A DNA stretch of 64,000 nucleotides from Bactericera cockerelli (Eukaryota > Arthropoda > Insecta > Hemiptera > Triozidae): contig CM044964.1 in the NCBI GenBank assembly GCA_024516035.1, forward strand, positions 14,269,597 to 14,333,596, given 5' to 3'. Shown here piece after piece: positions 31,386 through 41,945 of this stretch. The notes beneath the pieces were generated by a model. It made no database searches and was not told the DNA's origin. It saw only the letters and a list, made by a program, of their open reading frames with translations. Position 1 is the first letter of the stretch, and each line of letters starts with the position of its first letter. The position numbers were made by a program, and so were the translations under genes.

Positions 31386-32108
31386 ACTCATACAGGGTGG
31401 ACCAAAAAAACGTTTACACCCGTTAATGGTAGATTACTGACGACATTTCTAGGACGGATCTGCAATCCGTTTTTTCGGATTCGCCTTTATAACTGCAAAA
31501 AGTGATTTTTTGCAACTTTCTGAAAAAGTCCGACTTTGGCTTATTCTTCAGGTCAGAACTTTTTTCCTGTTTAAGATGAGTTGATTCTGAACATTTCTGC
31601 AGAAAGCCAACAAAATTTCGATGTTTCTAGCTACACTACTTTGTTTTTTACGGTTTGGTTTGGCATCTTTTTTGACACCTGAATAGAAAAAAAATTCTCA
31701 TGTAATTTTTTTACACTTTGAAACACTCAAGATTTGCCCGAGCAAATTTTGGCACAGACATGGGCAAGTTTGATAAAAGTTGGCGGCCAACCCAAGGATG
31801 CTAAAAAATAATTTTACGATTTTTTATCACGTGATCTTCTGGGTAAACAAACCAGGTAAGTCTCAAAAAATGATGTTCAAAATCTTAAAAGTGTTGACCG
31901 TGTAGGGTCGTCTTGTACTCAGAGAGTAACTAGCTATTTATGTCTGATAATTATTTTCCTTGGATTTAATTAAAGGCCAGTCAAATGAATGATTGTTTGT
32001 TTCTCGATGATAGTTTTCAAGCATATTTTTCTGCATTCTATGAAATATTATCTTTAAGCTTCTAAAGTTTTTTTAGTACAAGTTACATTATTATAATTCG
32101 GATGCTGA

Positions 32109-32324
32109 AATGGCAGATACGCATTTAGCATATGGAGTTGCCAACGGGAACATTTGGGATCATGTGAAAAACATAGTTTACGAAATCTGGTAGCAAGAAT
32201 CCTGTTGGCATTCGATGACCTGACAGAAAAACCTGGAATCTTCCGCAACATTCGACGGAACATGATGAAGAGGTTCAACCTTTGCATCCAGGAAGGTGGA
32301 CGCCACTTCCAACAGTTCCTCTAA
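32109..32324 (+). pseudogene. C-terminal remnant of a Tc1/mariner-superfamily transposase
   Basis: Open from after a stop at 32106-32108 to TAA at 32322-32324. It reads NLVARILLAFDDLTEKPGIF, RNIRRNMMKRFNLCIQEGG and RHFQQFL. The order LVARI...PGIF..(V/I)R....R...CI...GRHF..L is what I know from the C-termini of mariner/Tc3-like transposases of insects. The catalytic DDE/D domain is missing. Its place between TA-flanked inverted repeats fits. Confidence 0.7.
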
Positions 32325-32337
32325 GGGAATTGAGAAG

Positions 32338-32465
32338 GGAGAGAGAGAGAGAGAGAGAGAGAGAGTGAGAGTGAGAGAGTGAGAGAGTGAGAGTGTGAGA
32401 GAGTGAGAAAGAGAGAGGGAGAGAGAGAGACAGAGAGCGAAAGAGAGAGAGAGAGAGAAAGGTAA
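32338..32465. repeat. GA microsatellite
   Basis: (GA)n with GAGAGTGAGAGA interruptions, inside fold-back element 3. Confidence 0.95.
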
Positions 32466-32589
32466 GAAGGTAGAGGGACAGTTCTGAGTTAGAACTAAGG
32501 TACTAAAGTCACCATTGGTTTCAAAAATTTGTGTGAGGAGAATCCATAGTGGCTAAATAAAAAATGGCAACAGTCTTTTTTATTTTGTA

Positions 32590-32670
32590 GTCATGAATTT
32601 TTTGCTGGCTCTGGCGTTCGGACCGGATGGACTAGCTTACCACTAAGCTAATCGTGCGCGTCTAATCGTT
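32590..32670 (-). mobile_element. tRNA-like SINE head fragment
   Basis: On the minus strand TTAGCTTAGTGGTAAGCTAG and a B-box-like GGTCCGAACGCC have SINE-head spacing. No cloverleaf. Confidence 0.4.
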
Positions 32671-33139
32671 TCTCATTGAACATACTAACACAAAATGTTT
32701 TTTTAAATAGCTTTTTGTTTATATCAAAATAGTATAAAACATAATAAAGACTGCAAAAGTTTATTAATTTTACAAACTATTATCTTGTTTTTTTCAAGAC
32801 TTCTATTAAGAGTTGGCAATCGGTAAATATTTGTTATTTAATTAGTATTGTTTATGATGGAAGAACCTACCTACATATTTACTTGGATTTATTTCATAAA
32901 CTCTATTTTCGTTTGGAAATTCGCTAGTTTTTTTTTCTCTCGTAGGGAAGCATAAGAAAAACCATCCTTACATTATCAAGGATATAATAATTATGTGTAT
33001 TGTGATCCAATAGTATCTGATATAACTCAATTTACAGATGGTATTACCCCCAAAAAAACCATAAGTTGTTGGTGTTACAGCAGGTCAGATACAGGTATGA
33101 ATAAAATATTCCATCAGATTTTTTTTGATAATTAAAATA
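32671..33139. other. AT-rich interior of fold-back element 3
   Basis: Nothing recognised. Confidence 0.4.
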
Positions 33140-33215
33140 ATATTGACCGTCGAGAATTGAACCTCGGTCATGCGACTGACACTCTTAGCACTACCACATC
33201 TAGCTAACACCACTG
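33140..33215 (-). mobile_element. tRNA-like SINE head fragment
   Basis: On the minus strand TTAGCTAGATGTGGTAGTGC, TCAGTCGCATGACCGAGGTT and CAATTCTCGACGG resemble a tRNA-like head with T-loop. No body family assigned. Confidence 0.4.
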
Positions 33216-33862
33216 ACAATCTGAGAAGCACGAAATTTATCATTTGAATTTTCCTAAACTGGCTGATGAAGGCATGTGAGACCGCGGTATTCAAAAAAAG
33301 CAATGTAAACAATTTTTGTAAACAATACAAGACGCCCTTACACAGTCTACAGCTAGAAAACTCTTAGGATTTTTGAAGAGTTTTTGGCAAACATCCAATA
33401 TTTTTTTTCCAGAAGAACACGTGATAAAAAATCGTAAAATTATTTTTTAGAATCCTCGGGGCGGCCGCCAACTTTTATCAAACTTGCCCATGTCTGTGCC
33501 AAAATTTATTCGGACAAATGTCGAGTGTTTTATTTAGTAAAAAAGTTGTTTTGGGTGTTTTTTTTCTGTTCAGGTGTAAAAAAATATGACAAACCAAACC
33601 GTAAAAAACAAAGAAGTGTAGCTAGAAACATCGAAATTTTGTTGGCTTTCTGCAAAATTGTTCAGAATCAACTCATCTTAAACAGAAAAAAAGTACTGAC
33701 CTGAAGAATAAGCCAAAGTCGGACTTTTCCGGAAAGTTGCAAAAAATCACTTTGTGCAGTTACGAAGGCGAATCCGAAAAAACGGATTTCAGATCCGGGC
33801 TGGAAATGTCGTCAGTAATCTACCATTAACGGGTGTAAACTTTTTTTTTGGTCCACCCTGTA

Positions 33863-34254
33863 TATATTATGCATAATATTGAATAAATGTACATCTCAGA
33901 TGGCGTACTAGGGTATGTCCTTTCCATAAAATATACTCAAACCAAAATTGTAAACATAGCAAGTAATGAACAATTGACAAGAATAGAACTCCCTAAAATT
34001 GATCTCGCTAGCCAATGAATTCCTTGCGGGCAGACATCTAGTAAAGTTATAAAACGCCATTTCAAAATGTCTGAAGCACAGGCCACTCATGAGTGACTCA
34101 AAGCGTTGTAATTTTGACTCTAGGCATAAAATTTTCAATTTTTTTTATTCACTGATGACGATGACGTTTTTTTTCCTTTAGGGCTGCTGAAATTTGAGCT
34201 TCGCTGAGCATAACTGCAGCCTGCTTTTTTCCTAATTGCCTGATGAAAAATTCG
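33863..34254. other. Unique sequence, no gene seen
   Basis: Nothing recognised beyond AT-rich composition. Confidence 0.4.
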
Positions 34255-34800
34255 TTCGCCTTCTGCTACATCCCTTCCTCCATTTCCTGCCAAAGTCCTT
34301 TACCACTTCCTGAGAGATTATCCCCTGAATTTCTTTCACTGCTTCATGCTTGATTACTTTCCTGCTAAATTATTTCGTCTACTTCCTGCTAAATTATCTC
34401 CTCTATTTCCTGATAAATTATTTCCTCTCTTATCTGCTAAATTTCTTCCTCTCTTTCCTGCCAAGTTCCTTCCTCTATTTCCTGCGAAAATATTTACTCT
34501 ACTTCCTCCTAAATTATTTCCTCTACTTCCTGCTAAATTCCTTCCTATAGTTCCTGTTAATTCCTTTCTCTAATTCCTGCTAAATTCCTTCATCGAATTC
34601 ATTATTAATTATTACCTCTATTTCCTGCTACATTCCTTCCTCTAGTTCCTGTTAATTTTTTCCTCTACTTCCTGGTAAATTTCTTCCTCTCTTTCCTGCT
34701 CAATTATTTAATGTAATTCCTGCTAATTTTTTTCCTCCAATTCCTGCTCGAATTCATTCCTCTAATTCGTTCTAAATTATTTCCTTTACGTCCTACTAAA
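34255..34800. repeat. Degenerate 24 bp minisatellite
   Basis: TTCCTGCTAAATTATTTCCT with a four-base linker repeats about 20 times with decay. In one plus frame it reads (FPAKFLPL)n because 24 is a multiple of three. No gene context. Confidence 0.85.
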
Positions 34801-34804
34801 AGAC

Positions 34805-34955
34805 AGTAAGCTCAAGACTCATTATTATGTGGTAAAAATCTCAAATGGGAGGATAGCTTGTCATGTCCCGGCTGGGTTTCGAACTCGCGACCTCTGGAAT
34901 CTCTGGATTCACAGAATGCCGCCTTTACCACTGAGCAACCGGGACAGACATGTAT
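34805..34955 (-). mobile_element. tRNA-derived SINE, family A
   Basis: Reverse complement of the 1819 head: CATGTCCCGGCTGGGTTTCG and TACCACTGAGCAACCGGGAC, with part of the body. Confidence 0.8.
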
Positions 34956-35035
34956 TCCCTGTCGCTCGCTTTTTTCCCTCTAAATTTGGCCAGCTTACTT
35001 TTCCTACTAAATTTTAGAACCTAAATTATACCACG

Positions 35036-35175
35036 AAATTTGTTTATTATTTATTTATTATCTATTTATGCGCACAACACAATACCATAAAGAATTAATA
35101 GATATGAAAGGAGCCTAGACATTGAATCTAGGAGTCCATACCTATAATCCTCTCACCACCGATAGCTAGTTGTTA
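35036..35175 (-). mobile_element. Possible LINE/SINE 3' tail fragment
   Basis: TTTATTATTTATTTATTATC, then GCGCACAACACAATACC and a small hairpin CCTAGACATTGAATCTAGG. Looks like a retroelement tail; family uncertain. Confidence 0.35.
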
Positions 35176-35339
35176 TATTATTCCTTTATCCTGCAAAACT
35201 TTCCAATACTTCTTTTCCTTATCCCTCTTTTTCTGTTCCATATCTCTCTTTTTTTTATCTTCTACCTAGTCTCCTGTCACTTTGTCCTGCTAAACTTTCC
35301 TCCGTGACCATAATTCTGACACGTTGCTACTGGTCCTGT

Positions 35340-35560
35340 CACTCCGTATTTGTGTGAGAAGAAGCAGGGGGAGAAGAGAAGGAGGAGTGTAATGGAAAGA
35401 GGAGTGGGAACGGGGGGAGGGAGAGAGAGCAGGGGTGATATTAGGAGGTAGAAAAGGTGGAATATAATGGTTGAGAGAGAAACCCAGACAGAGAAGGATA
35501 GAGGGGTCACTACCCCTCTATCCTTCTCTGTCTGTAAGAGGGAGAAAGAGAGATAGAGAT

Positions 35561-35606
<46 letters not shown>

Positions 35607-35640
35607 GGAGAGAGAAAAAGGGTGAGAGTGGAAGGAGAAC
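35340..35640. repeat. GA-rich polypurine tract
   Basis: AGGAGGAG/GAGAGAGAG sequence containing the perfect hairpin at 35485-35534. Confidence 0.9.
35485..35534. other. Perfect 23 bp hairpin with 4-base loop
   Basis: CAGACAGAGAAGGATAGAGG followed by GGT is exactly reverse-complementary to 35512-35534 across CACT. It creates a short pyrimidine island in a purine tract. Confidence 0.95.
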
Positions 35641-36170
35641 TTTTGCTTCTACATTTATGAAAAATCCTTCTACTTTTTATTTTATCCCTCCAACATTAAT
35701 TTCATTTTTTTTCTCAGCCTCTTCCTCCCTTTCTCGCTTGCTCTCTCTTTCCTTCTCTACTATCTTTTACTCTATCTCTCTCTCTGTCTTTTCCTTCACC
35801 CTATTTTTATATCTCTCATTCTTCGTCTATCTCTTTTCAACTTTTTTTTTATCTCTCTCTCTTTTTCTCTCTCTATTTGTTCTCTTTCTCTCTCTCTTTC
35901 ACTCCCTTTATCTCTCTTTCTCTTTCTCCCTTTCTTTCCCTCTCTATATCTCTCATTCTATCTATCTCTCTCCCTCTTTTTTTCCCTATCTATAATTTTT
36001 CTTACTCTGTATTCATCTCTATTTTTGATATCCTTGATCCCCATTGCTCTTTATCTCTCACTCACTCTATTTTCCTCTTCACATATTATATATCTCTCTT
36101 CTATCTTTTTCTCGTTCTTTGTCATTTTTTTGTTGCTAAAGCTAAAAAAAGTCTCATTTTTTCTTGTCCT
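35641..36170. repeat. CT-rich polypyrimidine tract
   Basis: TCTCTCTCTTT-type sequence directly following the purine tract. Open frames are low-complexity artefacts. Confidence 0.9.
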
Positions 36171-36279
36171 CATGCATGTTTGCATTAATCAGTGCCGTAA
36201 CGAAGGTGCTGAAAATTACTGAAAGCAAGACAGAAATAACTTCATAATTTTTCTTGGAAATAAAATATTAAAGAATAAA

Positions 36280-36530
36280 GGTGCGTGAAGCTAGCACCCG
36301 TCATTGCAGCTAACATTATGTACTACATACCATAATTTTGTACTAATAATTTACTTTCAGGAACAACAAACCCCGAATTTTGTACTCCAACCGTAACCTC
36401 AGGAGCGACGTTGAAACATGTCGTGTGCTAACTTCACGCTACCGCCCGACATTGGCGCTAGAATTATGTACTTCATACCATGATAATTATGTACTTTCAG
36501 GAAAAACAAACCCCAAATAAATAAATAAAA
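36280..36530. repeat. Imperfect direct duplication, about 150 bp apart
   Basis: ATTATGTACTACATACCATA and TACTTTCAGGAACAACAAAC at 36315-36372 match TTATGTACTTCATACCATGA and TACTTTCAGGAAAAACAAAC at 36465-36513. Unknown repeat family. Confidence 0.7.
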
Positions 36531-36895
36531 CCGACTTTTCTTGAATTAATTGGTTTTGTACTTTTGAGTCTTTAACTTTGTCCAGACTATTTCAGGATGG
36601 TATGACTTTGTTCCAGTAAAAGTATACATATACCTGAACTCATATTCCTGAACAATATACACCTGAACTCATGACTTTGTACACGACTTGTGCGCAAAGC
36701 AAGTGAAAGGATAATAAAAATAGATGGATATGTATACAGAGTTTTTTTTTGTGTGATTAATGCAAAGAGAAGAGAAGAAAACAAAATTGAGGAGTAAAAC
36801 AGACCTGGAAAAATTTGGTATATCTTACACCACGGCACTGTATTACACTGGCTGCTAAATATTGAAGACAAGCATGCAGAAATATGAAACATAGG
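36531..36895. other. AT-rich unique sequence
   Basis: No gene seen. Confidence 0.4.
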
Positions 36896-37342
36896 GAGAG
36901 GATCAAGAGTAAGAGGGATAGAATAAGAGAAAGAGAGAGAGAGAGAGAGAGAGTAATCGAAAGAATGTGAGAGATAGAAGTAGCAAAAGAAAGAGCGAGG
37001 TATACAAAGAGAAGGATATGAAAGAGAAAAAGGGGAGAAAGAGAGGAGAGAGAAAGAAAGTAGAGAGAAAGAGAGAGAGTGGGAGAGGAGGAAAGGAGTT
37101 TATCGTTTCCATACTTAGCGTGACCGTAGACCGTATTTTACGCAAGAGAGGAGGAGAGAGAGAAATATTGAAAGGAAGGTAAGATAGAGAGGGAAAGAGA
37201 GAAAAATGGAGGGAGTAGGAGAGAAAATAGGAGCAGAGGTAATGGATGTAGACCAGAGGAAAAAAATGCCAGGAAAAATGGAGAACCGAGACAAAGGTTT
37301 TATAGTGCGTTGAAAATATTGAGTGAAAGAGAGAGTGAGAGC

Positions 37343-37387
<45 letters not shown>

Positions 37388-38130
37388 TAGAACGTCACAG
37401 AGAGAAAAAGAGGTAGAAAGAGAGAGAGAGATTAAAGTATTGCACATGGGTGAAAAAAGGAAGATAGGTCAAGGGGCGGAAAAGGCAGAGATAGAGAAAA
37501 TTGATGAGAAATATAGAGGGAGGGAGAAAGAGATTTGAGTGATAAAAAGTATTTTATTTATTTAAAAAAAAAGATAGGATTGTGAGTCGGAAAGAATAGT
37601 GAAAGGTAAAAAAGGTTATAAAAATATAATAAAATGCGTTCTATACATCCATGTACATAGTATATAATAATTTATAATGAAATTTCGTGTGAGCTTTACG
37701 TTTCAGCCTGTTGTACTCTTTGAGTGAAATGCTCAATGGGGGTCGTGTTGAGGTGAGGGGGAGGGGGGTGACTTTATACCTTGTTTCTTTCCTTGAAATA
37801 GGAGGGATGAATAGAGAGGGTGAAGGAGATCTTGTTCTCTCTCTCTCTCTCTGGTGTGTTTGAGGGAGAATATAAAAAGAGAAAAGGGAAATTTGAAAAT
37901 AAAGAATTGAGGACGAGAGAGATTTATAAGGAAGGCATAGAGAAAAAAAGAGAGAAGGTAGAGAGTGTGTTTGAGGAATAGAAGAAAAAGAGAGATTTGA
38001 AAATTGAGGAGAGGCAGCGAGAGTTTTGAAAGAAAAGAGAAGTGGGAGAGAGAAAAGAGAAAGTTCAATGGAAGGACAAAAGAGAGAGAGAGAGAGGAAA
38101 AGTTAGAAGGCAAGATTGAAAGGTAAATCG
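36896..38130. repeat. GA-rich polypurine domain
   Basis: Several (GA)n blocks (36930-37090, 37150-37220, 37325-37430, 37900-38110) with short non-repetitive gaps. An isolated CTCTCTCTCTCT run lies at about 37836. Confidence 0.9.
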
Positions 38131-38282
38131 AACAATGGCAAAGTTCAAATTGTATTTCAACTTTTTCATTTTGAAGTTTACAATAATCCGAGTTCTGCTG
38201 TGCGACCTTTGTGCGGGTTTGTTACATTAATCTGGAGATAAGAACCATTGAAGTAATATTAGTGCAGTGATAACTGACCTAA

Positions 38283-39168
38283 AGAATTGAGGACGAGAGA
38301 CAGGGGGACCATAAACAGGGAGTAGACCAGCAGTCTGGCTGGGGGACTATAAACAGAGAGTAGACCAGCAGTCTGGCTAGGGGACTTTAAACAGGGAGTA
38401 GACCAGCAGTCTAGCTGGGGGACTATAAACAGGGAGTAAACCAGCAGTCTGGCTGGGGGACTATAAACAGGGAGTAGACCAGCAGTCTGGCTGGGGGACT
38501 TTAAACAGGGAGTAGACCAGTAGTCTAGCTGGGGGACTATAAACAGGGAGTAGACCAGCAGTCTGGCTGGGGGACTTTAAACAGGGAGTAGACCAGCAGT
38601 CTAGCTGGGGGACTATAAACAGGGAGTAAACCAGCAGTCTGGCTGGGGGACTATAAACAGGGAGTAGACCAGCAGTCTGGCTGGGGGACTTTAAACAGGG
38701 AGTAGACCAGCAGTCTAGCTGGGGGACTATAAACAGGGAGTAGACCAGCAGTCTAGCTGGGGGACTATAAACAGGGAGTAAACCAGCAGTCTGGCTGGGG
38801 GACTATAAACAGGGAGTAGACCAGCAGTCTGGCTGGGGGACTTTAAACAGGGAGTAGACCAGCAGTCTAGCTGGGGGACTATAAACAGGGAGTAGACCAG
38901 CAGTCTGACTGGGGGACTTTAAACAGGGAGTAGACCAGCAGTCTAGCTGGGGGACTATAAACAGGGAGTAAACCAGCAGTCTGGCTGGGGGACTATAAAC
39001 AGGGAGTAGACCAGCAGTCTGGCTGGGGGACTTTAAACAGGGAGTAGACCAGCAGTCTAGCTGGGGGACTATAAACAGGGAGTAAACCAGCAGTCTGGCT
39101 GGGGGACTTTAAACAGGGAGTAGACCAGCAGTCTGGCTGGGGGACTATAAACAGGGAGTAGACCAACA
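38283..39168 (+). repeat. 38 bp satellite, about 23 units with three-unit higher-order pattern
   Basis: The unit is GGGGGACTATAAACAGGGAG, TAGACCAGCAGTCTGGCT. Variants ACTTT/ACTAT, TAGACC/TAAACC and CTGG/CTAG recur largely in an A-B-C order, implying duplication of about 114 bp trimers. It adjoins a repeat body at 39169 that is also found, inverted, at 41689-41885 with only about two units. Confidence 0.95.
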
Positions 39169-39295
39169 TTGGCTTGGTTCTGGGGCCCTTGTCAATGATT
39201 AGCCTCCTTGTAAAGACAGTGGTAGAAGTGCTGAGTCATTCCTCCGCTGTCTGGCTACCATCGTTCGCGACGATGCCACCCTATGATGATGAACT
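39169..39295 (+). mobile_element. Interspersed repeat body attached to the 38 bp satellite
   Basis: CATTGGCTTGGTTCTGGGGC, AATGATTAGCCTCCTTGTAA and GAGTCATTCCTCCGCTGTCT recur in reverse orientation at 41689-41820, again next to 38 bp units. So satellite and body travel together. Confidence 0.8.
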
Positions 39296-39327
39296 GACCT
39301 AATAATGATTTCATGATAAAATAATCA

Positions 39328-39620
39328 AAGGGCTCTCGATAAATTTAGTGGTAAGGTACTCGCTTGTCATCCGGAAGGTCCCGGGTTCGAATCCGGGACC
39401 TTCGGGAAAAAATTGGGCTACGGTTGTTTATTAGGGATACCTTCCGGTGCGCTTTTGATGACCCAGCAGCCCGACACCTAAATGAAAATCACTGTGTCAT
39501 TTTTCGCGCTCCAGAGGGGAGGCAAACGGTAAGATACAACACAGAACACACCGAGCACAGTAGCTCCTGTTTCTCAAGAGCCTTTCAAAGAAAAGCTCTA
39601 AAGAAAGACACCTACAAAAC
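39328..39620 (+). mobile_element. tRNA-derived SINE, family C
   Basis: Head TGGTAAGGTACTCGCTTGTC and CGGGTTCGAATCCGGGACC (B box), then ACCTTCCGGTGCGC, GATGACCCAGCAGCCCGACA and GTAGCTCCTGTTTCTC. The head can form a T-arm but no full cloverleaf. Confidence 0.8.
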
Positions 39621-39727
39621 TTATTCAAGTCTCTACCACTCGGTGCCATACCTAATTATGGCTTGTGCTAGACACCTCACGGTGCGCGCCTCAAAGACAT
39701 TAGCTCCGTATTATCTTAAAATCGCCT

Positions 39728-39916
39728 CATTCATACTCCCCGATATGGACTTTACAGTCCCATTATTTGTAAGTAAGCAGTAACCCCAAGACGTATTTCA
39801 ATGGTGAAATGTGAGGATAATTTGTCATGTTCCGGCTAAGTTTCGAACCCACAACCTCTGAATTACTAGATCGACGCGACGACGACTCATTGACGACTGA
39901 GCTACCGGCACCGTGT
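39728..39916 (-). mobile_element. tRNA-derived SINE, family A
   Basis: Reverse-oriented: GGACTTTACAGTCCCATTAT (tail side), CATGTTCCGGCTAAGTTTCG and TGAGCTACCGGCACC (head). Near full length. Confidence 0.8.
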
Positions 39917-40240
39917 TTATTTACACCAAAAAGTAACAATAAAACTAAATAAAATACCTTTCCAACGTTTCTTGTCAAAAAGTAATGAGATACCTACATG
40001 GGATCACAAAAAAAAAAAAAAGAAATATTCTACAAATTTAAAGAGTGTAAAAACGAGACACAATGCAATAAAACACGACACATCTCGGATGCTGCATTGC
40101 TGAAGCAAGTCCCTTGAGAGCAGCATCAGCAATCAGGAGGAAAATGCAGATCTACTTGACGCTGATTCGAGTTAAAAAGTGAGAGCTGCAGCATACTGGG
40201 TGGTCTTGAATTGGAAATTGTAAAGTTGGAGTCAAGTTTA
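39917..40240. other. Unique sequence, no gene seen
   Basis: Contains an A-run at about 40009-40022 and related GCTGCATTGCTGAAGC/GCAGCATCAGCAATC words. No gene. Confidence 0.4.
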
Positions 40241-40244
40241 TAAC

Positions 40245-40450
40245 ATGCATTGGTAGTCAATTCAAGTAGTTCATTGTTCGTTGAGAAACATAGTAAGAGC
40301 TAAGTTTAATTAATTATGATCCTTTGTGGTTGTGCACTAGTCTGGTGATCCATGTAGAATGGGGATTCGTTAGTTCAGATCCTACCCAATACATGTATAT
40401 TTTTCCTCATATACTTATAAGAATTTGACCACATATTTATGCCATCATAA
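40245..40450 (+). mobile_element. tRNA-derived SINE, family B, diverged and interrupted
   Basis: GCATTGGTAGTCAATTCAAG, then ACTAGTCTGGTGATCCATGT, GATTCGTTAGTTCAGATCC and ATTTTTCCTCATA follow the family order with an insertion of about 60 bp in the head. Confidence 0.65.
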
Positions 40451-41125
40451 TGAAAGCAACTGCTTAAATTATTTGACTTTTCAGTCTCAGAAAGTGACAA
40501 TTTCACCGCGGTTGAGTATTTTTCGTATTAGACCTATGTACTCATTGTACGCGTATAACTCGGAATTTTTAAATTGGATCGAAAAATGCATTAAAAAAAA
40601 CTTAAAAATTTATATAATTTGGTTGACCTTGAGATAACATTGAAAGAAACAAGCATTGTCTTAGAAGCTAGTCTAATATAACTTGTATCTTAGAGCAAGA
40701 GCTTTGTATATTTGTCAATAAAATTGTAAGTCATAAAATATGTAAAAGAGAGAGAGAGAGTACGAAAGAGATGTAGAAAGGGAAGGAATGAGAAAGGGAA
40801 GAGAAAAAAAGGAAAAGGGGAGAAAAAGAGAGGTAATTTAAATGGAGTTCTTATTTAAGCTTTCCCTAACACCTTCGCGTGTATTATAATGAAATTATGC
40901 AAGACGGTATTAATCCTATTAACAATATGAAATTACTTAACCTGCTGCAGGGGATTTAGTCCCTTACTCTCACTCTAAGTTCATATTCTCAGAAACCTGT
41001 ACTAAAATCAAAATATGGTTCAAAGAATCATAGGGTTGGTCGCAATAGACCTAAATACAGGTCGGTGTGATAATTGGTGCTTTTCTTGTGGAACTCTAAC
41101 CAGTCTATAATAATAAATAAAATCA
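40451..41125. other. AT-rich sequence with GA run, no gene seen
   Basis: GA-rich run at 40745-40835. The rest is unassigned. Confidence 0.4.
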
Positions 41126-41129
41126 TATG

Positions 41130-41222
41130 GTTCAGGTATTTCTAGATCGGCCCTACCTAGGCTGGATGAAATTAATGTGGGTAGCTGGTACGAGTTATAG
41201 CGAATGGAGGGTAAAACCCCTA
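41130..41222 (+). mobile_element. 5S-derived SINE, 3' body fragment
   Basis: CGGCCCTACCTAGGCTGGAT, AATGTGGGTAGCTGG and GCGAATGGAGGGTAAAACCC match the family body. A younger, opposite-strand copy has inserted at its 3' side. Confidence 0.65.
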
Positions 41223-41235
41223 TTCTGAACAATTT

Positions 41236-41454
41236 TTTTTTTAGTTTAACGTCGCTTTCAACTACATGGTCATATCACGACGGGGGTGTTACCCTCCATT
41301 CGCAGGAAACTCACAAACCTGCTACCCACATTAACCTCACCCAGCCTGGGTTGGGCCGGAATGCCAGCATCACGAAGTCTTCACCTCGCTGGACGTTGCT
41401 TAACTTCGGTGATCCAACGAGAACCGGTGCATTCAACGCGCCATCAACGCTGGC
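41236..41454 (-). mobile_element. 5S rRNA-derived SINE, box-C-deleted form, with 13 bp target duplication
   Basis: TTCTGAACAATTT flanks the copy at 41223-41235 and 41455-41467. Read on the minus strand: GCCAGCGTTGATGGCGCGTT, AATGCACCGGTTCTCGTTGG, ATCACCGAAGTTAAGCAACG (5S-like), then the family body and an A-tail (the T-run at left). Box C of 5S is deleted. Confidence 0.9.
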
Positions 41455-41688
41455 TTCTGAACAATTTAATTGTATGGAATTCCCACTGAAACTCTACAAT
41501 CAGGTCAGATAATAGGAATCATAATGTCTAAATCCATCATTGAGTTTTTCAAGCCATTCAAAAGAGGCAATGAAGAACGCTAGATTATAAAAAATTTATA
41601 CTTGAAACTTGAGAAGCCAAATTATGAAACAGGATTAGATTTTTTCTAAGTGGACAGTATCCCTTAACTTGGGGTTTATCTTGCTGTG

Positions 41689-41885
41689 ATTGGTTGAAAC
41701 TCCGTCATCGTGGACGATGGTAGTCAGACAGTGGAGGAATGACTCAGCACTTCTACCACTGTCTTTACAAGGAGGCTAATAATTGACAAGGGCCCCCAGA
41801 ACCAAGCCAATGCTGGTCTACTCCCTGTTTATAGTCCCCCAGCCTGTTGTTCTACTCCCTGTTTAAAGTACCCCAGCCTGTTTGT
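41689..41885 (-). mobile_element. Inverted copy of the satellite-bearing repeat (about two 38 bp units)
   Basis: GGACGATGGTAGTCAGACAG, GAGGAATGACTCAGCACTTC, AAGCCAATGCTGGTCTACTC and CTGTTTATAGTCCCCCAGCC are the reverse complement of 39130-39270. Confidence 0.85.
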
Positions 41886-41945
41886 TGTGGTATATGTTGT
41901 TTATGAGACGTAATGTGGCAGCAAAATCGCACAATTAGAACAATT

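Larger units (their letters stand above)
31393..33860. mobile_element. Fold-back DNA transposon 3 (2.47 kb, TA target site) with transposase remnant
   Basis: CAGGGTGGACCAAAAAAACG begins the element and its near-exact reverse complement ends it, with TA on both sides (31391-31392, 33861-33862). The inverted arms are about 450-465 bp (31393-31857 and 33408-33860) with scattered differences. The interior carries the C-terminal end of a Tc1/mariner-type transposase, a GA microsatellite and tRNA-like SINE fragments. It is a decayed, possibly once-autonomous member. Confidence 0.85.

Noticed and set aside
39364..39783. 139-codon open frame as a gene
   Set aside because: It lies across SINE families C and A; the translation is of repeat sequence.
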